DNA from: Tenacibaculum discolor
GTDB taxonomy: Bacteria > Bacteroidota > Bacteroidia > Flavobacteriales > Flavobacteriaceae
Direction: 5' to 3'
Length of the DNA: 64,000 nucleotides
Assembly (NCBI RefSeq): GCF_003664185.1
Contig: NZ_RCCS01000006.1
Span: 62,001-126,000, forward strand
A program made the translations under genes and the position numbers. How positions within the stretch are numbered: the stretch's first letter is position 1; the number at the start of each line of letters is the position of its first letter. Of the stretch, positions 34,493-43,588 are shown piece by piece. The notes under the pieces were generated by a model. The model was not told the origin of the DNA. It made no database searches and saw only the letters and a list, made by a program, of their open reading frames with translations.

Positions 34493-35965
34493 TTACTGTA
34501 TCTTATTAAACTCTATAGGTTCTTTTTGAGAGTACATTTTTAATGATGTAATTTTTCCTTTAATATTATTCATAAATTGAATGTCAAATTGAGGATTAAA
34601 TACGTCTTTAAACTCTTTAGTAGGTTTTAAGAAAAAAGAGTCATAGTTTAAATGCTCCAACTGAAATTTATAGGTAGGTAAAATAGCATATAGTTTACCA
34701 TTTTCTTTAACAATATCTATCCTTCCAAACCCTTTAGCCTCATAAGCGCCACAAAATGAATTTAAAGAATAGGTTGGCATTTTATCCTTATTAAATTGCT
34801 TATAAGGCATAGGCTTATATATTTCTTTTACTTTAACTGGATAGTTAGGTTCTGGGGTAATATTAAATAATCTTCTTGTAATAGTGTCCACTATCATATA
34901 AGGTAAGAGAGAGTTATCTTGGTTGGTTAAAACCACAATTCCTATGTTTTCAAAAGGAAATAGTGCCAGATCTGAACTAAACCCGTAGGTGTTTCCTCCG
35001 TGTTCAACTCTAAAACGTCCGCAGCTAGATCGTAGACGCCATCCAAAGCCTTCTCCGAATAAAAAAGCGTCTTTTTCATAACTTCCTTCGTTACTATTTT
35101 GAAGAGTTGTTGCTTTCTTTATGTATTCTTTAGGAATGATTTGAGAGTTTTTATATACGCCGTTGTTTAACCAAGTTAATATCCAATTAGTCATATCATT
35201 TACAGTACTCTTAATGGCACCTGCAGCACTAATGGTGTTAAATTCTTCGAAGGTTACTCTCTCAATTTCTCCTTTATATATACCATAGGGTAAAGAGTAA
35301 TTAGACGTTTTTTTCATTTTATCTAATATGATATATGAATTAGTCATTTCTAGTGGAGTAAATATCTTTTCTTTAATATTGGTTTCCCAACTATCTCCTG
35401 TAACTTGCTCAATAATTGTTCCTGCAAGGGTGTATGCCATATTACTATAGGCAAAACTATTTTTTACTTCAGCTTCAGGTTTTAAATATTTGAGACGTTG
35501 TACCATCTTCAATCTGTTTTTCTCTGGAAAGAATATTTGTGTAGTTCCTTGATTTCCTATTCCGCTTTTATGGCTTAAAAGGTCTTCAATGGTTATTAAA
35601 TTGTTCATGGTGTCGTTATAAAACTCAAAATTTGGAAGATAAAATGCTGGTTTGTTTTTTAGAGATACTTGATTTTTAGATGCTAAAATACCTAAAACAG
35701 ATCCTGTAAATGATTTAGTAACAGACCCAATAGGAAAAATAGTATTGGTAGTAACAGGTAGTTTATTTTCTAAATCTCTATAACCAAATCCTTTTGAGTA
35801 TATCACTTTGTTATTTTTAACTACAGCCACAGATACCCCGACGGCCTTGTATTTTTTCATCAATTGATTAATCTCACTTTCAATATCCTTTAGTTCTTTT
35901 GGTGTTTGTTGACTAAAGCAGAATTGAATAGTTATTATTAATATGAGAGAGTTAATAAACTTCAT
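34493..35965 (-). CDS. Serine hydrolase of the beta-lactamase/penicillin-binding fold (class C-like)
   Basis: The 490-residue protein has a signal peptide (MKFINSLILIITIQFCFS). The nucleophile motif SxxK is in PIGSVTKSFTGSVLG, the YxN motif is in FAYSNMAYTLAG, and HGGNTYGFSSDLALFP provides the third box (HGG in place of KTG). A C-terminal beta-domain (DUF3471-like, GAYEAKGFGRIDIV) follows. Such proteins are esterases, peptidases or PBP-like enzymes acting in the periplasm; resistance to beta-lactams cannot be claimed. Single gene. Confidence 0.85.
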   Translation of the reverse strand: MKFINSLILIITIQFCFSQQTPKELKDIESEINQLMKKYKAVGVSVAVVKNNKVIYSKGFGYRDLENKLPVTTNTIFPIGSVTKSFTGSVLGILASKNQVSLKNKPAFYLPNFEFYNDTMNNLITIEDLLSHKSGIGNQGTTQIFFPEKNRLKMVQRLKYLKPEAEVKNSFAYSNMAYTLAGTIIEQVTGDSWETNIKEKIFTPLEMTNSYIILDKMKKTSNYSLPYGIYKGEIERVTFEEFNTISAAGAIKSTVNDMTNWILTWLNNGVYKNSQIIPKEYIKKATTLQNSNEGSYEKDAFLFGEGFGWRLRSSCGRFRVEHGGNTYGFSSDLALFPFENIGIVVLTNQDNSLLPYMIVDTITRRLFNITPEPNYPVKVKEIYKPMPYKQFNKDKMPTYSLNSFCGAYEAKGFGRIDIVKENGKLYAILPTYKFQLEHLNYDSFFLKPTKEFKDVFNPQFDIQFMNNIKGKITSLKMYSQKEPIEFNKIQ

Positions 35966-36083
35966 GTTTGTACAGTTTTAATTTGATGCAAATATGAATT
36001 ATTACGCGTTTATAAACGTCCGAGTAAAGAAAGTCGGACTCATTTTTATGTAAAAAAGAGTACAATTAAAAGTAAGACCAAGT

Positions 36084-37232
36084 TTAAACTCTTGATTTTC
36101 TGTATTGTGTTGGAGTTTGGTTTGTTGCTTTCTTAAAAGCACTATAAAATGAAGACTTAGAATTAAAACCTACTTCGTATAAGATTTCTAATACTGTAAG
36201 GTCTTTTTTAGAAGGGGCTTGTAGTAGTGTTTTTGCATCATTTATACGGTACTCATTTATAAAATCAAAAAAGTGTTTTCCTAAATGATGATTAATTAAT
36301 AGCGATAATTCTTTTTCTGGAATCTCGGTTTTAACAGATAGTTTTTGCAAGGTTAATTCAAAGTCTAAATACGGTTTTTTATCATTCATAAACGTGATGA
36401 GTGTTTCTAAGTACTGGCTTTCAACCTCGCTCTCTTTCGCACTTAATGCCTTGGTTTTCTTTTTTGAAGTAGTACTAAGTGGCTCTAAGTTCATATTTAT
36501 ACCCGTAAAAAGTTGTGGATAGTACAACGCTTTTAACACAAAAAAGATAGTAATAGATAAAACAGAAAAACTTATTAATAGATTAATATTTAAAACGTAT
36601 TCTTGATAGATAGAGTTGGATAAAAACCATCTTACCAGCACAAATGAGTGAGCTATGCAAGAAAATAATGTAATTTGAAATAGCCATTTATAAACGGCAT
36701 AATTGGCGTTTGAATAGTTTTCAAGATAGATTGTTTTGTATTTTTTCAAAACTATAAATATGGCAATGATGTAACTAATAAATTGTATTTCACTGACTAT
36801 TTCATAAAGTAATAAGCTCTGATTAGATGCATCCGTAATATAAAAAATGACTAGAAAAACGATAAATAAGAAGAAATGAATAGCATGCTCATGCTTTTTT
36901 GTAATCTTAAAATTTGAATAACAAGCTGATAATACATAGAGATAGAACAAAGGTAATTGCAGTAGGCTAGAGGCTACTTTTAAATTTTGAATAGCAGGAT
37001 ATTGTAGAGTTTTGTTTGTAAATAAACCTATTAAATCAAATGTAATAACCAGTAAGTAAATACCAAAAATTGTATTTGGCACTTTATTTTTTGTTTTAAC
37101 AGTAAAAAGAAAAACAGAAAGAAGTATCATCATAAATACAATAATCTTTCCAATACTTTCAATAAGTTCTATTTTACTTTCCAATAGCCTTGTGTTTTTA
37201 TGAGTAATCTCTCTGTACGCTACAAAAAACAA
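36084..37232 (-). CDS. AraC-family regulator with N-terminal seven-transmembrane-type sensor
   Basis: The product (up to 382 residues) has about six to seven hydrophobic helices in its N-terminal part (IIVFMMILLSVFLFTVKTKN, FDLIGLF, LQLPLFYLYVLSACYS, FFLFIVFLVIFYITDA, FISYIIAIFIVLKKY, INLLISFSVLSITIFFVLKA) and a C-terminal AraC HTH (about 275-380, TEIPEKELSLLINHHLGKHF, EVGFNSKSSFYSAFKKATNQ). The longest frame begins with TTG at 37232; an internal TTG at 37187, just before the first helix, looks a better start, so the N-terminus is uncertain. The signal is unknown. Confidence 0.75.
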   Translation of the reverse strand: MFFVAYREITHKNTRLLESKIELIESIGKIIVFMMILLSVFLFTVKTKNKVPNTIFGIYLLVITFDLIGLFTNKTLQYPAIQNLKVASSLLQLPLFYLYVLSACYSNFKITKKHEHAIHFFLFIVFLVIFYITDASNQSLLLYEIVSEIQFISYIIAIFIVLKKYKTIYLENYSNANYAVYKWLFQITLFSCIAHSFVLVRWFLSNSIYQEYVLNINLLISFSVLSITIFFVLKALYYPQLFTGINMNLEPLSTTSKKKTKALSAKESEVESQYLETLITFMNDKKPYLDFELTLQKLSVKTEIPEKELSLLINHHLGKHFFDFINEYRINDAKTLLQAPSKKDLTVLEILYEVGFNSKSSFYSAFKKATNQTPTQYRKSRV

Positions 37233-37368
37233 TATTCATATTTATTGTACAATCGTAGCCAAAGGTGGCTAATATAACAAAAAAGGTAATTAAACAGGTG
37301 TTTAAGAAGTAGAGGGTTAGAAAGGAGGAGAGTAGTAGTTTTATATTTATTGCACGTTGATTTTTTAT

Positions 37369-37998
37369 CTAATCGCAATAGCAGTTTTTATCGCTTTTAG
37401 CTTTTTCAAAGCATTCTCTTCCTTCTTTAAAGGCAAAGTAAGAAAGTCCAAGTGTTCCAATACTGTCTATGTAAGGAATATTAAACAATTCATAAACTCC
37501 GCTACTCACAAGTAAAATTATAGACATATAAACACAGACCATTGTACAATTTGCATCGGCTAAAATTGGTACGGAATTAAGTTGATTACCAACCTTTCTT
37601 TTCCAAACAACCAATATCCACATTATTAGGATAGAAATTATAGAAATAACAACTCCCCAAAAAGTTGTAAGTGGTTTATGTCCTGTCCAGATATTATAAA
37701 TACTGGTTACTACAAGTCCAAAAACCAATATATAAAAAGCAATTCCAGTAATTCTTAATGCTGTTCGCTCAAAATCATCACGTTTACTATTAGGATTTTT
37801 TTGAATTCTTACTATCATATGGGCAATTCCAAGTCCTGAAATAACCTCTATAAAACTATCTGATCCAAAACCAAAAAGAGCAAGACTTTCATCTTCAAAC
37901 CCTAAGTATGTTGAGATAATTCCTTCTGCAATGTTATAGATTATTGTAAATATTGCAAGTCCAAATGCTATTTTATATAGTTTTTTGTTATCTGCCAT
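37369..37998 (-). CDS. Cation-diffusion-facilitator-like membrane transporter
   Basis: The 209-residue protein has about five to six transmembrane helices and the CDF-like first helices with acidic residues (IYNIAEGIISTYLGFEDESL, GFGSDSFIEVISG), then ADANCTMVCVYMSIILL. It ends ECFEKAKSDKNCYCD, a Cys-rich tail that may bind a soft metal. It lacks the usual cytoplasmic C-terminal domain of full CDF proteins. Related short 'cation transporter' proteins occur in Bacteroidota. Substrate (Zn, Cd, Co or other) not assigned. Confidence 0.65.
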   Translation of the reverse strand: MADNKKLYKIAFGLAIFTIIYNIAEGIISTYLGFEDESLALFGFGSDSFIEVISGLGIAHMIVRIQKNPNSKRDDFERTALRITGIAFYILVFGLVVTSIYNIWTGHKPLTTFWGVVISIISILIMWILVVWKRKVGNQLNSVPILADANCTMVCVYMSIILLVSSGVYELFNIPYIDSIGTLGLSYFAFKEGRECFEKAKSDKNCYCD

Positions 37999-38110
37999 TA
38001 AAATCTATTTTATTCTGTTTCTCAAGACTTTTACAACTTGACACTAAACAATATAACAAAAAGATAGTTAAATATGGTTAACAAGTGCTTTTAACTGATA
38101 TTACAACAAA

Positions 38111-38138
38111 AAAAGACTGCTTTTAAGGGCAGTCTTTT
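38111..38138 (-). terminator. folD terminator
   Basis: An 11-bp stem (aaaagactgcc/gcagtctttt on the minus strand) with a T run lies 23 bases after the folD stop. Confidence 0.8.
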
Positions 38139-38160
38139 GTATTATATATAATGTGTGTTT

Positions 38161-39045
38161 TTAATCTTCTTCTTGTCTACGTTCACAAGCCAATAAGGTG
38201 TTTTTTAATAGCATTGCAATTGTCATAGGTCCTACACCGCCTGGTACAGGTGTAATGTGAGATGCCTTTTCTTTTACCTCATTAAAAGCAACATCACCTA
38301 CCAATCTAAAACCTCTTTTCTTAGAAGGGTCGGCAACTCGTGTAATACCTACATCTATAATTACTACATCATCTTTTACCATATCACCTTTTAAAAACTC
38401 AGGAATACCAATAGCAGCTATAATAATATCTGCTCTTTTAGTAACCTCTTTTAAGTTTTTGGTTCTACTATGTGTTAGAGTAACGGTTGCGTTTCCTACT
38501 TTTCTTTTTTGTGATAGTAAAATACTCATTGGGCTTCCTACTATATGGCTACGACCAATAACTACTACATCTTTACCAGAGGTTTCAATATTATAACGAT
38601 CTAACAATTCTAAAATTCCAAAAGGAGTTGCAGAAATGTACGTTGGTAAGTTTAATGCCATTTTTCCTACATTCATAGGGTGGAAACCGTCTACATCTTT
38701 ATCAGGGTTTACAGCCATTAATACCTTTTGTTCATCAATATGATCGGGTAGGGGTAGTTGTACTATAAAACCATCAATATCATTATCAATATTTAAAATA
38801 GCAATTTCGTTTAATAATTCTTCTTCAGTAGTTTCTTCAGGAAGACGAATTAAAGTAGATTCAAACCCTACGCGTTCGCACGCTTTTACTTTTGCATTTA
38901 CATAGGTTAAACTTGCTCCGTCGTTACCAACGATAACAGCTGCTAAATGTGGTGTTTTTTTATCGTTAGCTTTTAATGCTGCTACTTCTAAAGCAATTTC
39001 TTCTTTAATGTCTGCTGATGTCTTTTTACCGTCTAGTAAAATCAT
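38161..39045 (-). CDS. folD: Methylenetetrahydrofolate dehydrogenase/methenyltetrahydrofolate cyclohydrolase
   Basis: The 294-residue bifunctional cytosolic enzyme interconverts methylene-, methenyl- and 10-formyl-tetrahydrofolate with NADP. Visible: [13 protein letters not shown] (catalytic Tyr/Lys), [29 protein letters not shown], the Rossmann [17 protein letters not shown] and the C-terminal [15 protein letters not shown]. Length is standard. Terminator downstream. A 36-base relic matching its end occurs at 34431. Confidence 0.97.
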   Translation of the reverse strand: MILLDGKKTSADIKEEIALEVAALKANDKKTPHLAAVIVGNDGASLTYVNAKVKACERVGFESTLIRLPEETTEEELLNEIAILNIDNDIDGFIVQLPLPDHIDEQKVLMAVNPDKDVDGFHPMNVGKMALNLPTYISATPFGILELLDRYNIETSGKDVVVIGRSHIVGSPMSILLSQKRKVGNATVTLTHSRTKNLKEVTKRADIIIAAIGIPEFLKGDMVKDDVVIIDVGITRVADPSKKRGFRLVGDVAFNEVKEKASHITPVPGGVGPMTIAMLLKNTLLACERRQEED

Positions 39046-39097
39046 TTGTGTGTGTTGTTGTGTGTTATTCAGTGTGTTGTTGTTAATTTAAAAAGAA

Positions 39098-39126
39098 AAA
39101 AGAGAAGTCGACAAAACTTCTCTTTT
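39098..39126 (-). terminator. ffh terminator
   Basis: The stem aaaagagaagt/acttctctttt, with a loop of seven bases and a T run on the minus strand, lies just past the ffh stop. Confidence 0.78.
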
Positions 39127-39134
39127 ATTTAATA

Positions 39135-40463
39135 TTATCTCATGCCTTTCATCATTTGCATCATTTTTCTTCCGCCACCACCTTGCATCATCTTCATCAT
39201 TTTGCTCATTTGATCGAATTGCTTCATTAACTGGTTAACTTCTTGCACCGAAGTTCCGGAACCTTTAGCAATTCGTTTTTTACGACTTGCATTAATAACA
39301 GAAGGAGTACTTCTTTCTTCAGGAGTCATAGAGTGTATAATGGCTTCAATTCCTTTAAAAGCATCGTCGTCAATATCAACGTCTTTTAATGCTTTACCAG
39401 CACCAGGAATCATACCTACTAAGTCTTTCATGCTACCCATCTTTTTGATTTGATTGATTTGATTTAAGAAATCATCAAAACCAAACTGATTTTTAGCAAT
39501 CTTCTTTTGTAATTTTCTAGCTTCTTCTTCATCGTATTGTTCTTGGGCACGTTCTACTAACGAAACAACGTCTCCCATTCCTAAAATACGATCAGCCATA
39601 CGACTTGGGTGGAATACATCAATAGCATCCATTTTTTCACCCGTACCTATAAACTTAATTGGCTTATTTACTACCGATTTAATAGATATTGCAGCACCCC
39701 CACGTGTATCACCATCTAACTTGGTTAAAATAACTCCGTCAAAATTTAATACATCGTTAAAGGCTTTAGCTGTGTTTACAGCATCTTGCCCTGTCATAGA
39801 GTCTACCACAAATAAAGTTTCTTGTGGTTTTACTGCTTTATGGATGTTAGAAATTTCGGTCATCATTTCTTCATCAACAGCTAAACGACCCGCGGTATCG
39901 ATAATTACCACATTTTTACCGTTTGCTTTTGCATGCTTAATAGCATTTTGAGAAATTTCTACCGGATTTTGATTTCCTTCTTCTGCATATACCTCAACTC
40001 CAATTTGCTCTCCAACAACACGTAACTGGTTAATTGCGGCAGGACGGTATACATCACATCCTACTAATAAAACTTGTTTAGTTTTCTTAGTTTTAAGATA
40101 GTTAGCTAATTTACCAGAAAAGGTTGTTTTACCTGAACCTTGTAAACCAGACATTAAAATTACAGTAGGTGAACCTCCTAGGTTAATACCAACAGTATCA
40201 CCACCCATTAACTCGGTTAATTCATCCTTAACCAATTTCACCATTAATTGCCCAGGGTTTAACGTTGTTAATACGTCTTGACCTAAGGCTTTTTCTTTTA
40301 CTGTTTTGGTAAAATTCTTTGCTATTTTAAAGTTAACATCGGCATCTAATAAAGCTCTACGAACTTCTTTTAGAGTTTCCGCAACGTTAACTTCAGTAAT
40401 TTTTCCGTGTCCTTTCAGCGTGTGTAACGCTTTATCTAACTTTTCGCTTAAATTATTAAACAT
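39135..40463 (-). CDS. ffh: Signal recognition particle protein (SRP54)
   Basis: The 442-residue GTPase binds signal peptides and 4.5S RNA and docks with FtsY for membrane insertion. N domain (about 1-85), G domain with P-loop GLQGSGKTTFSGKLA, DTAGRL, and TKLDGDTRGGAA, and a Met-rich M domain ending in a run rich in M, G and K (KMMKMMQGGGGRKMMQMMKG). Length is typical. The M domain finger loop and RNA-binding helices are present. folD lies downstream on the same strand beyond a terminator. Confidence 0.97.
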   Translation of the reverse strand: MFNNLSEKLDKALHTLKGHGKITEVNVAETLKEVRRALLDADVNFKIAKNFTKTVKEKALGQDVLTTLNPGQLMVKLVKDELTELMGGDTVGINLGGSPTVILMSGLQGSGKTTFSGKLANYLKTKKTKQVLLVGCDVYRPAAINQLRVVGEQIGVEVYAEEGNQNPVEISQNAIKHAKANGKNVVIIDTAGRLAVDEEMMTEISNIHKAVKPQETLFVVDSMTGQDAVNTAKAFNDVLNFDGVILTKLDGDTRGGAAISIKSVVNKPIKFIGTGEKMDAIDVFHPSRMADRILGMGDVVSLVERAQEQYDEEEARKLQKKIAKNQFGFDDFLNQINQIKKMGSMKDLVGMIPGAGKALKDVDIDDDAFKGIEAIIHSMTPEERSTPSVINASRKKRIAKGSGTSVQEVNQLMKQFDQMSKMMKMMQGGGGRKMMQMMKGMR

Positions 40464-40634
40464 GTATCGGCTTCATTTTTTAGAGGCACAAATTTAGTTA
40501 TTAGTTGTTAGTTTTTAGCAATTTGTTTACAGATTTTTTCTGCTTAATAGTATAAAAGTGTGTGTTTTTTTATGATTTGTAAGAATAGCAGTCTATTTTT
40601 TTAGTTTTTCTATTGGTGTGAATAGGAGTAAATG

Positions 40635-41189
40635 CTATAAATCATCAGTAAAATGTTTGCGACTTTTTTCTTGACTAAATTTTTCTTGATTGAAGTTTTT
40701 TGAAGCATTTTTAGGAATGGATAAGGATTCCCACTTTTCGTTTTGTAACATTTTCCCTAAAAATACAATTTGACCAATATGGTATGGGTAGTGACAAATT
40801 TGACGATTAATTGCTTCGATTACAGTATGTCCTTGATTTCTTATGTAGATGATTTTTTCTAAATCGGTTTCTTTTAAAGAATTAATAGTGTTTAAAAAGC
40901 AATTCCATCCTTTTTCCCAATAGGCAATCATTTCTTCTTTGGTTGAAAAGGTTTTTACAAATTCATCATCTCTATTTCTCCACGATTTTTCTCCATCTTC
41001 AGTAAAAAAGTTGGTCCAACGTGATAGCATATTACCCGCAATATGTTTAGCTATTACAGCTATAGAGTTACTTTCTTGATTATATTGGTAAAATAGTTCT
41101 TCTTGGGTAAGTTGATTAAAAGTTTTATCGCCTAAACTTTTATAGTAGGTTATTTGTTTTCTTATACTTTCTAAATAGGAGTTTTGCAT
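40635..41189 (-). CDS. DinB-fold protein (DUF1572-like)
   Basis: The 184-residue protein is a four-helix-bundle DinB-superfamily member. His residues that would bind metal are at AVIAKHIAGNMLSRW (His47) and at the helix end INRQICHYPYHIGQIVFLGK. The signature YYKSLGDKTFNQLTQEE and the C-terminal helix fit DUF1572. Role unknown; relatives are linked to thiol or metal-dependent detoxification without proof. Separated from the upstream msrB by a terminator. Confidence 0.75.
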   Translation of the reverse strand: MQNSYLESIRKQITYYKSLGDKTFNQLTQEELFYQYNQESNSIAVIAKHIAGNMLSRWTNFFTEDGEKSWRNRDDEFVKTFSTKEEMIAYWEKGWNCFLNTINSLKETDLEKIIYIRNQGHTVIEAINRQICHYPYHIGQIVFLGKMLQNEKWESLSIPKNASKNFNQEKFSQEKSRKHFTDDL

Positions 41190-41208
41190 GGCATATTTTT
41201 TAATAAAA

Positions 41209-41230
41209 AAGACTGGTTAAAACCAGCCTT
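41209..41230 (-). terminator. msrB terminator
   Basis: An imperfect stem (aagactggtt/aaccagcctt) with a T run on the minus strand lies just downstream of msrB. Confidence 0.65.
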
Positions 41231-41241
41231 AATTTACAATT

Positions 41242-41709
41242 TTATTTTTTAGGAATAAACTCTAAAGCAACTCCATTAATACAGTGACGTTTACCAGTAG
41301 TTTTTTTTGGACCATCATTAAAAGAATGCCCTAAATGTCCGCCACACTTATTACATTTTAACTCTGTTCTAGCATAGCCTAGTTTATAATCTGTATCAAG
41401 CTCTACATTTCCCTTAATTGCTCTATCAAAAGAAGGCCATCCACTACCTGAATCATATTTGTTTTCAGATTTATATAGCGGGGTTTTACAGGCTGCACAT
41501 ACATAGGTCCCTTCTTTCTTGTTAAAGTTTAAAGGGCTTGAGTTTGGACGTTCTGTACCTGCTTCTCTAAGAACATAATATTGTTTTGGCGTTAGCAACT
41601 GTTTCCACTCACTATTGGTTTTATTTATCGGGTATTTTTTCTTTTTTTGAGCATTTACAGTAGTACTAACCGTTACTATTAAAAGGAATAAAACAACTAA
41701 TTTTCTCAT
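41242..41709 (-). CDS. msrB: Exported peptide-methionine (R)-S-oxide reductase
   Basis: The 155-residue enzyme reduces methionine-R-sulfoxide in proteins. It has a signal peptide (MRKLVVLFLLIVTVSTTVNA), so it acts in the periplasm. Two CxxC zinc pairs are visible (YVCAACKTPLY and ELKCNKCGGHLGH) with the catalytic Cys in GKRHCINGVALEF and the conserved SGSGWPSF. Its ATG overlaps the stop of the alpha/beta hydrolase gene by four bases, so the two form an operon. Confidence 0.95.
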   Translation of the reverse strand: MRKLVVLFLLIVTVSTTVNAQKKKKYPINKTNSEWKQLLTPKQYYVLREAGTERPNSSPLNFNKKEGTYVCAACKTPLYKSENKYDSGSGWPSFDRAIKGNVELDTDYKLGYARTELKCNKCGGHLGHSFNDGPKKTTGKRHCINGVALEFIPKK

Positions 41710-42578
41710 GGTTCTTTAATTATAAAATCAACAATTTTGGAAGCTACTTTCGGGTTACGAAGAATTCTAGTGTGTCCTAAGCCTTCAGTAATTAAAAGTT
41801 TTCCATTCTGTAAGTTTTGACGTATTGCTACAGCACAACTTACATCAACATCACCATCAAATGAGTCATGGACTACTAGAGTAGGTATTTTTACACTTTT
41901 AGCTTTTACACTTGAAGAGTGAGTATCAATATCTCGTTGCCATTTTTTATCAAACAAGCTCTTCATTTTATGAGCTATGATAGGTTTTACTTGTAAGTTT
42001 TTAGTAAAGTTTAAAATAACATCTGATATTTTATCTGCTGCTCCTACGGTAACCAATTTGTTTACAGTAAAACCTTCTGAAAAGGCATTATAAAGGCATA
42101 CACCACCGAAAGAGTGTCCTATAGCAGCTTCAAATGGTCCAAATTGTTTATTGATTTCAGCAATGGTTTCTAAAAATTCAGGCATTTCAGTAGTTTTTCC
42201 TGTAGACTTTCCATGTGCTGGTCCGTCGAAAGAAATAACCATATAGCCTTTTTCTAGTAACTTATCAGCAATCATATATAATTGAGTACTTCTTCCTGCC
42301 CAACCATGTACCCATAATACTTTTTTAGTAGAGTAACCATACGATAGCACTTGAACATCTCTTGAAATAGATGGCACATTTATTGTTTTCTTTTGAGCAC
42401 TCTCTAACATTACTTTTTCCCTTTTAGGAATAGGGAAGTTAACAGGAGTCGTAAAAAGCCTAGCCCCAAACTTAGCAGCTTTACTTACAGATATAAACTG
42501 CAAAGCTTTAGCTGAAAATATTACAGGTTTAGGAATTTTAATACTAGGTTCAGCAGTTTTTGAATGCGTAAAATTCAT
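41706..42578 (-). CDS. Alpha/beta hydrolase
   Basis: The 290-residue protein has the nucleophile elbow GHSFGGVCLYNAF (Ser about 149), the oxyanion-loop strand VLWVHGWAGRS, an acid residue in VVHDSFDGDVDVSC and the catalytic His in GLGHTRILRNP. No signal peptide is obvious, though a hydrophobic stretch lies near residues 20-45. It is the first gene of a two-gene operon with exported msrB (4-base overlap), which hints at an oxidative-stress or repair role, but the substrate is unknown. Confidence 0.82.
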   Translation of the reverse strand: MNFTHSKTAEPSIKIPKPVIFSAKALQFISVSKAAKFGARLFTTPVNFPIPKREKVMLESAQKKTINVPSISRDVQVLSYGYSTKKVLWVHGWAGRSTQLYMIADKLLEKGYMVISFDGPAHGKSTGKTTEMPEFLETIAEINKQFGPFEAAIGHSFGGVCLYNAFSEGFTVNKLVTVGAADKISDVILNFTKNLQVKPIIAHKMKSLFDKKWQRDIDTHSSSVKAKSVKIPTLVVHDSFDGDVDVSCAVAIRQNLQNGKLLITEGLGHTRILRNPKVASKIVDFIIKEP

Positions 42579-42710
42579 GAATTGGTTTTTAAGATAAAGA
42601 TAGAATTTGTAGCTTTAAAGACATAATATATTATCAAGTTTGTGACAAATAAGTTAATTTTGTGTCATAAAATATACAACCAAGAACATAGAACTTTAAA
42701 CTATTAAACA

Positions 42711-43520
42711 ATGAAAAAAATTATAGCCCTAACATTTTTAGCCGCTTTTTTAGTAGAGTGTAGCACTGTGCCAATTACGGGAAGAAAAAGATTAAATTTT
42801 GTGAATGATGCTCAAATATTACCAGCAAGTTTTGCACAATACAAGGGGTTTTTAGAAGAGAATAAACTATCTACTAATACTGCTAAAACGAATGAGATTA
42901 GACGTGTAGGGAAAAATATTTCTATAGCTGTAGATCGTTTTATGCGAGCTAATGGTATGAAAGCAGAAGCTGATGCTTATAAGTGGGAATTTAATTTAGT
43001 TGAAGATAAAACTGTAAATGCATGGTGTTTACCTGGTGGGAAAGTAGTTTTTTACACAGGAATTCTACCAATTTGTGCTAATGAAGATGGTATTGCAGCG
43101 GTGATGGGACACGAAGTTGCTCACGCATTTGCAAAACATGGGCAAGAACGTATGTCTACAGGTCAGTTACAACAACTAGGAGGAGTAGCTTTAGCTTTAG
43201 GTACTCAAAACAGTGAAAATGCTGAAATGTGGAATATGGCTTATGGTTTAGGAACTCAAGTAGGGGTAATGTTACCATTTAGTAGACAACATGAAACTGA
43301 AGCTGATAAATTAGGGTTGGTTTTTATGATTATGGCAGGGTATAATGGAGAAGAAGCAGCAGAAGTATGGGTACGAATGAGTCAACGTTCAGGAGGAGGA
43401 GCTCCACCAGAATTTATGAGTACACACCCATCTAATCAAACGCGTATTCAGACTTTAAGAAATTTTTTACCTGAAGCTAAAAAGTTAGCGGCAAAATACA
43501 ACATGCCTACGAGTAAATAA
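42711..43520 (+). CDS. M48-family metalloprotease lipoprotein
   Basis: The 269-residue protein has a lipoprotein signal (lipobox LVEC at residue 17), followed by the STVPITGRKRLNFV start typical of periplasmic Oma1/BepA-like M48 peptidases. The zinc motif HEVAHAFAKH is intact and the third ligand Glu is in ETEADKLGL. It should act in outer-membrane quality control, cleaving misfolded membrane proteins; exact target unknown. A terminator follows. A TAATTTTG -7-like box lies about 55 bases before the start without a good -33. Confidence 0.9.
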   Translation: MKKIIALTFLAAFLVECSTVPITGRKRLNFVNDAQILPASFAQYKGFLEENKLSTNTAKTNEIRRVGKNISIAVDRFMRANGMKAEADAYKWEFNLVEDKTVNAWCLPGGKVVFYTGILPICANEDGIAAVMGHEVAHAFAKHGQERMSTGQLQQLGGVALALGTQNSENAEMWNMAYGLGTQVGVMLPFSRQHETEADKLGLVFMIMAGYNGEEAAEVWVRMSQRSGGGAPPEFMSTHPSNQTRIQTLRNFLPEAKKLAAKYNMPTSK

Positions 43521-43545
43521 GATTGATAAATTATAGTATATTGCA

Positions 43546-43577
43546 AACCGTTCATTTTAAATGAACGGTTTTTTTTA
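43546..43577 (+). terminator. Terminator between M48 protease and MFS genes
   Basis: An 11-bp stem (aaccgttcat/atgaacggtt) followed by a T run of eight lies after the protease stop and twelve bases before the MFS start. Confidence 0.85.
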
Positions 43578-43588
43578 TTAGAATTTAT

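Noticed and set aside
38111..38138. Repeat element shared with other terminators
   Set aside because: The stem is unique in the window and has the place and T run of a normal folD terminator.
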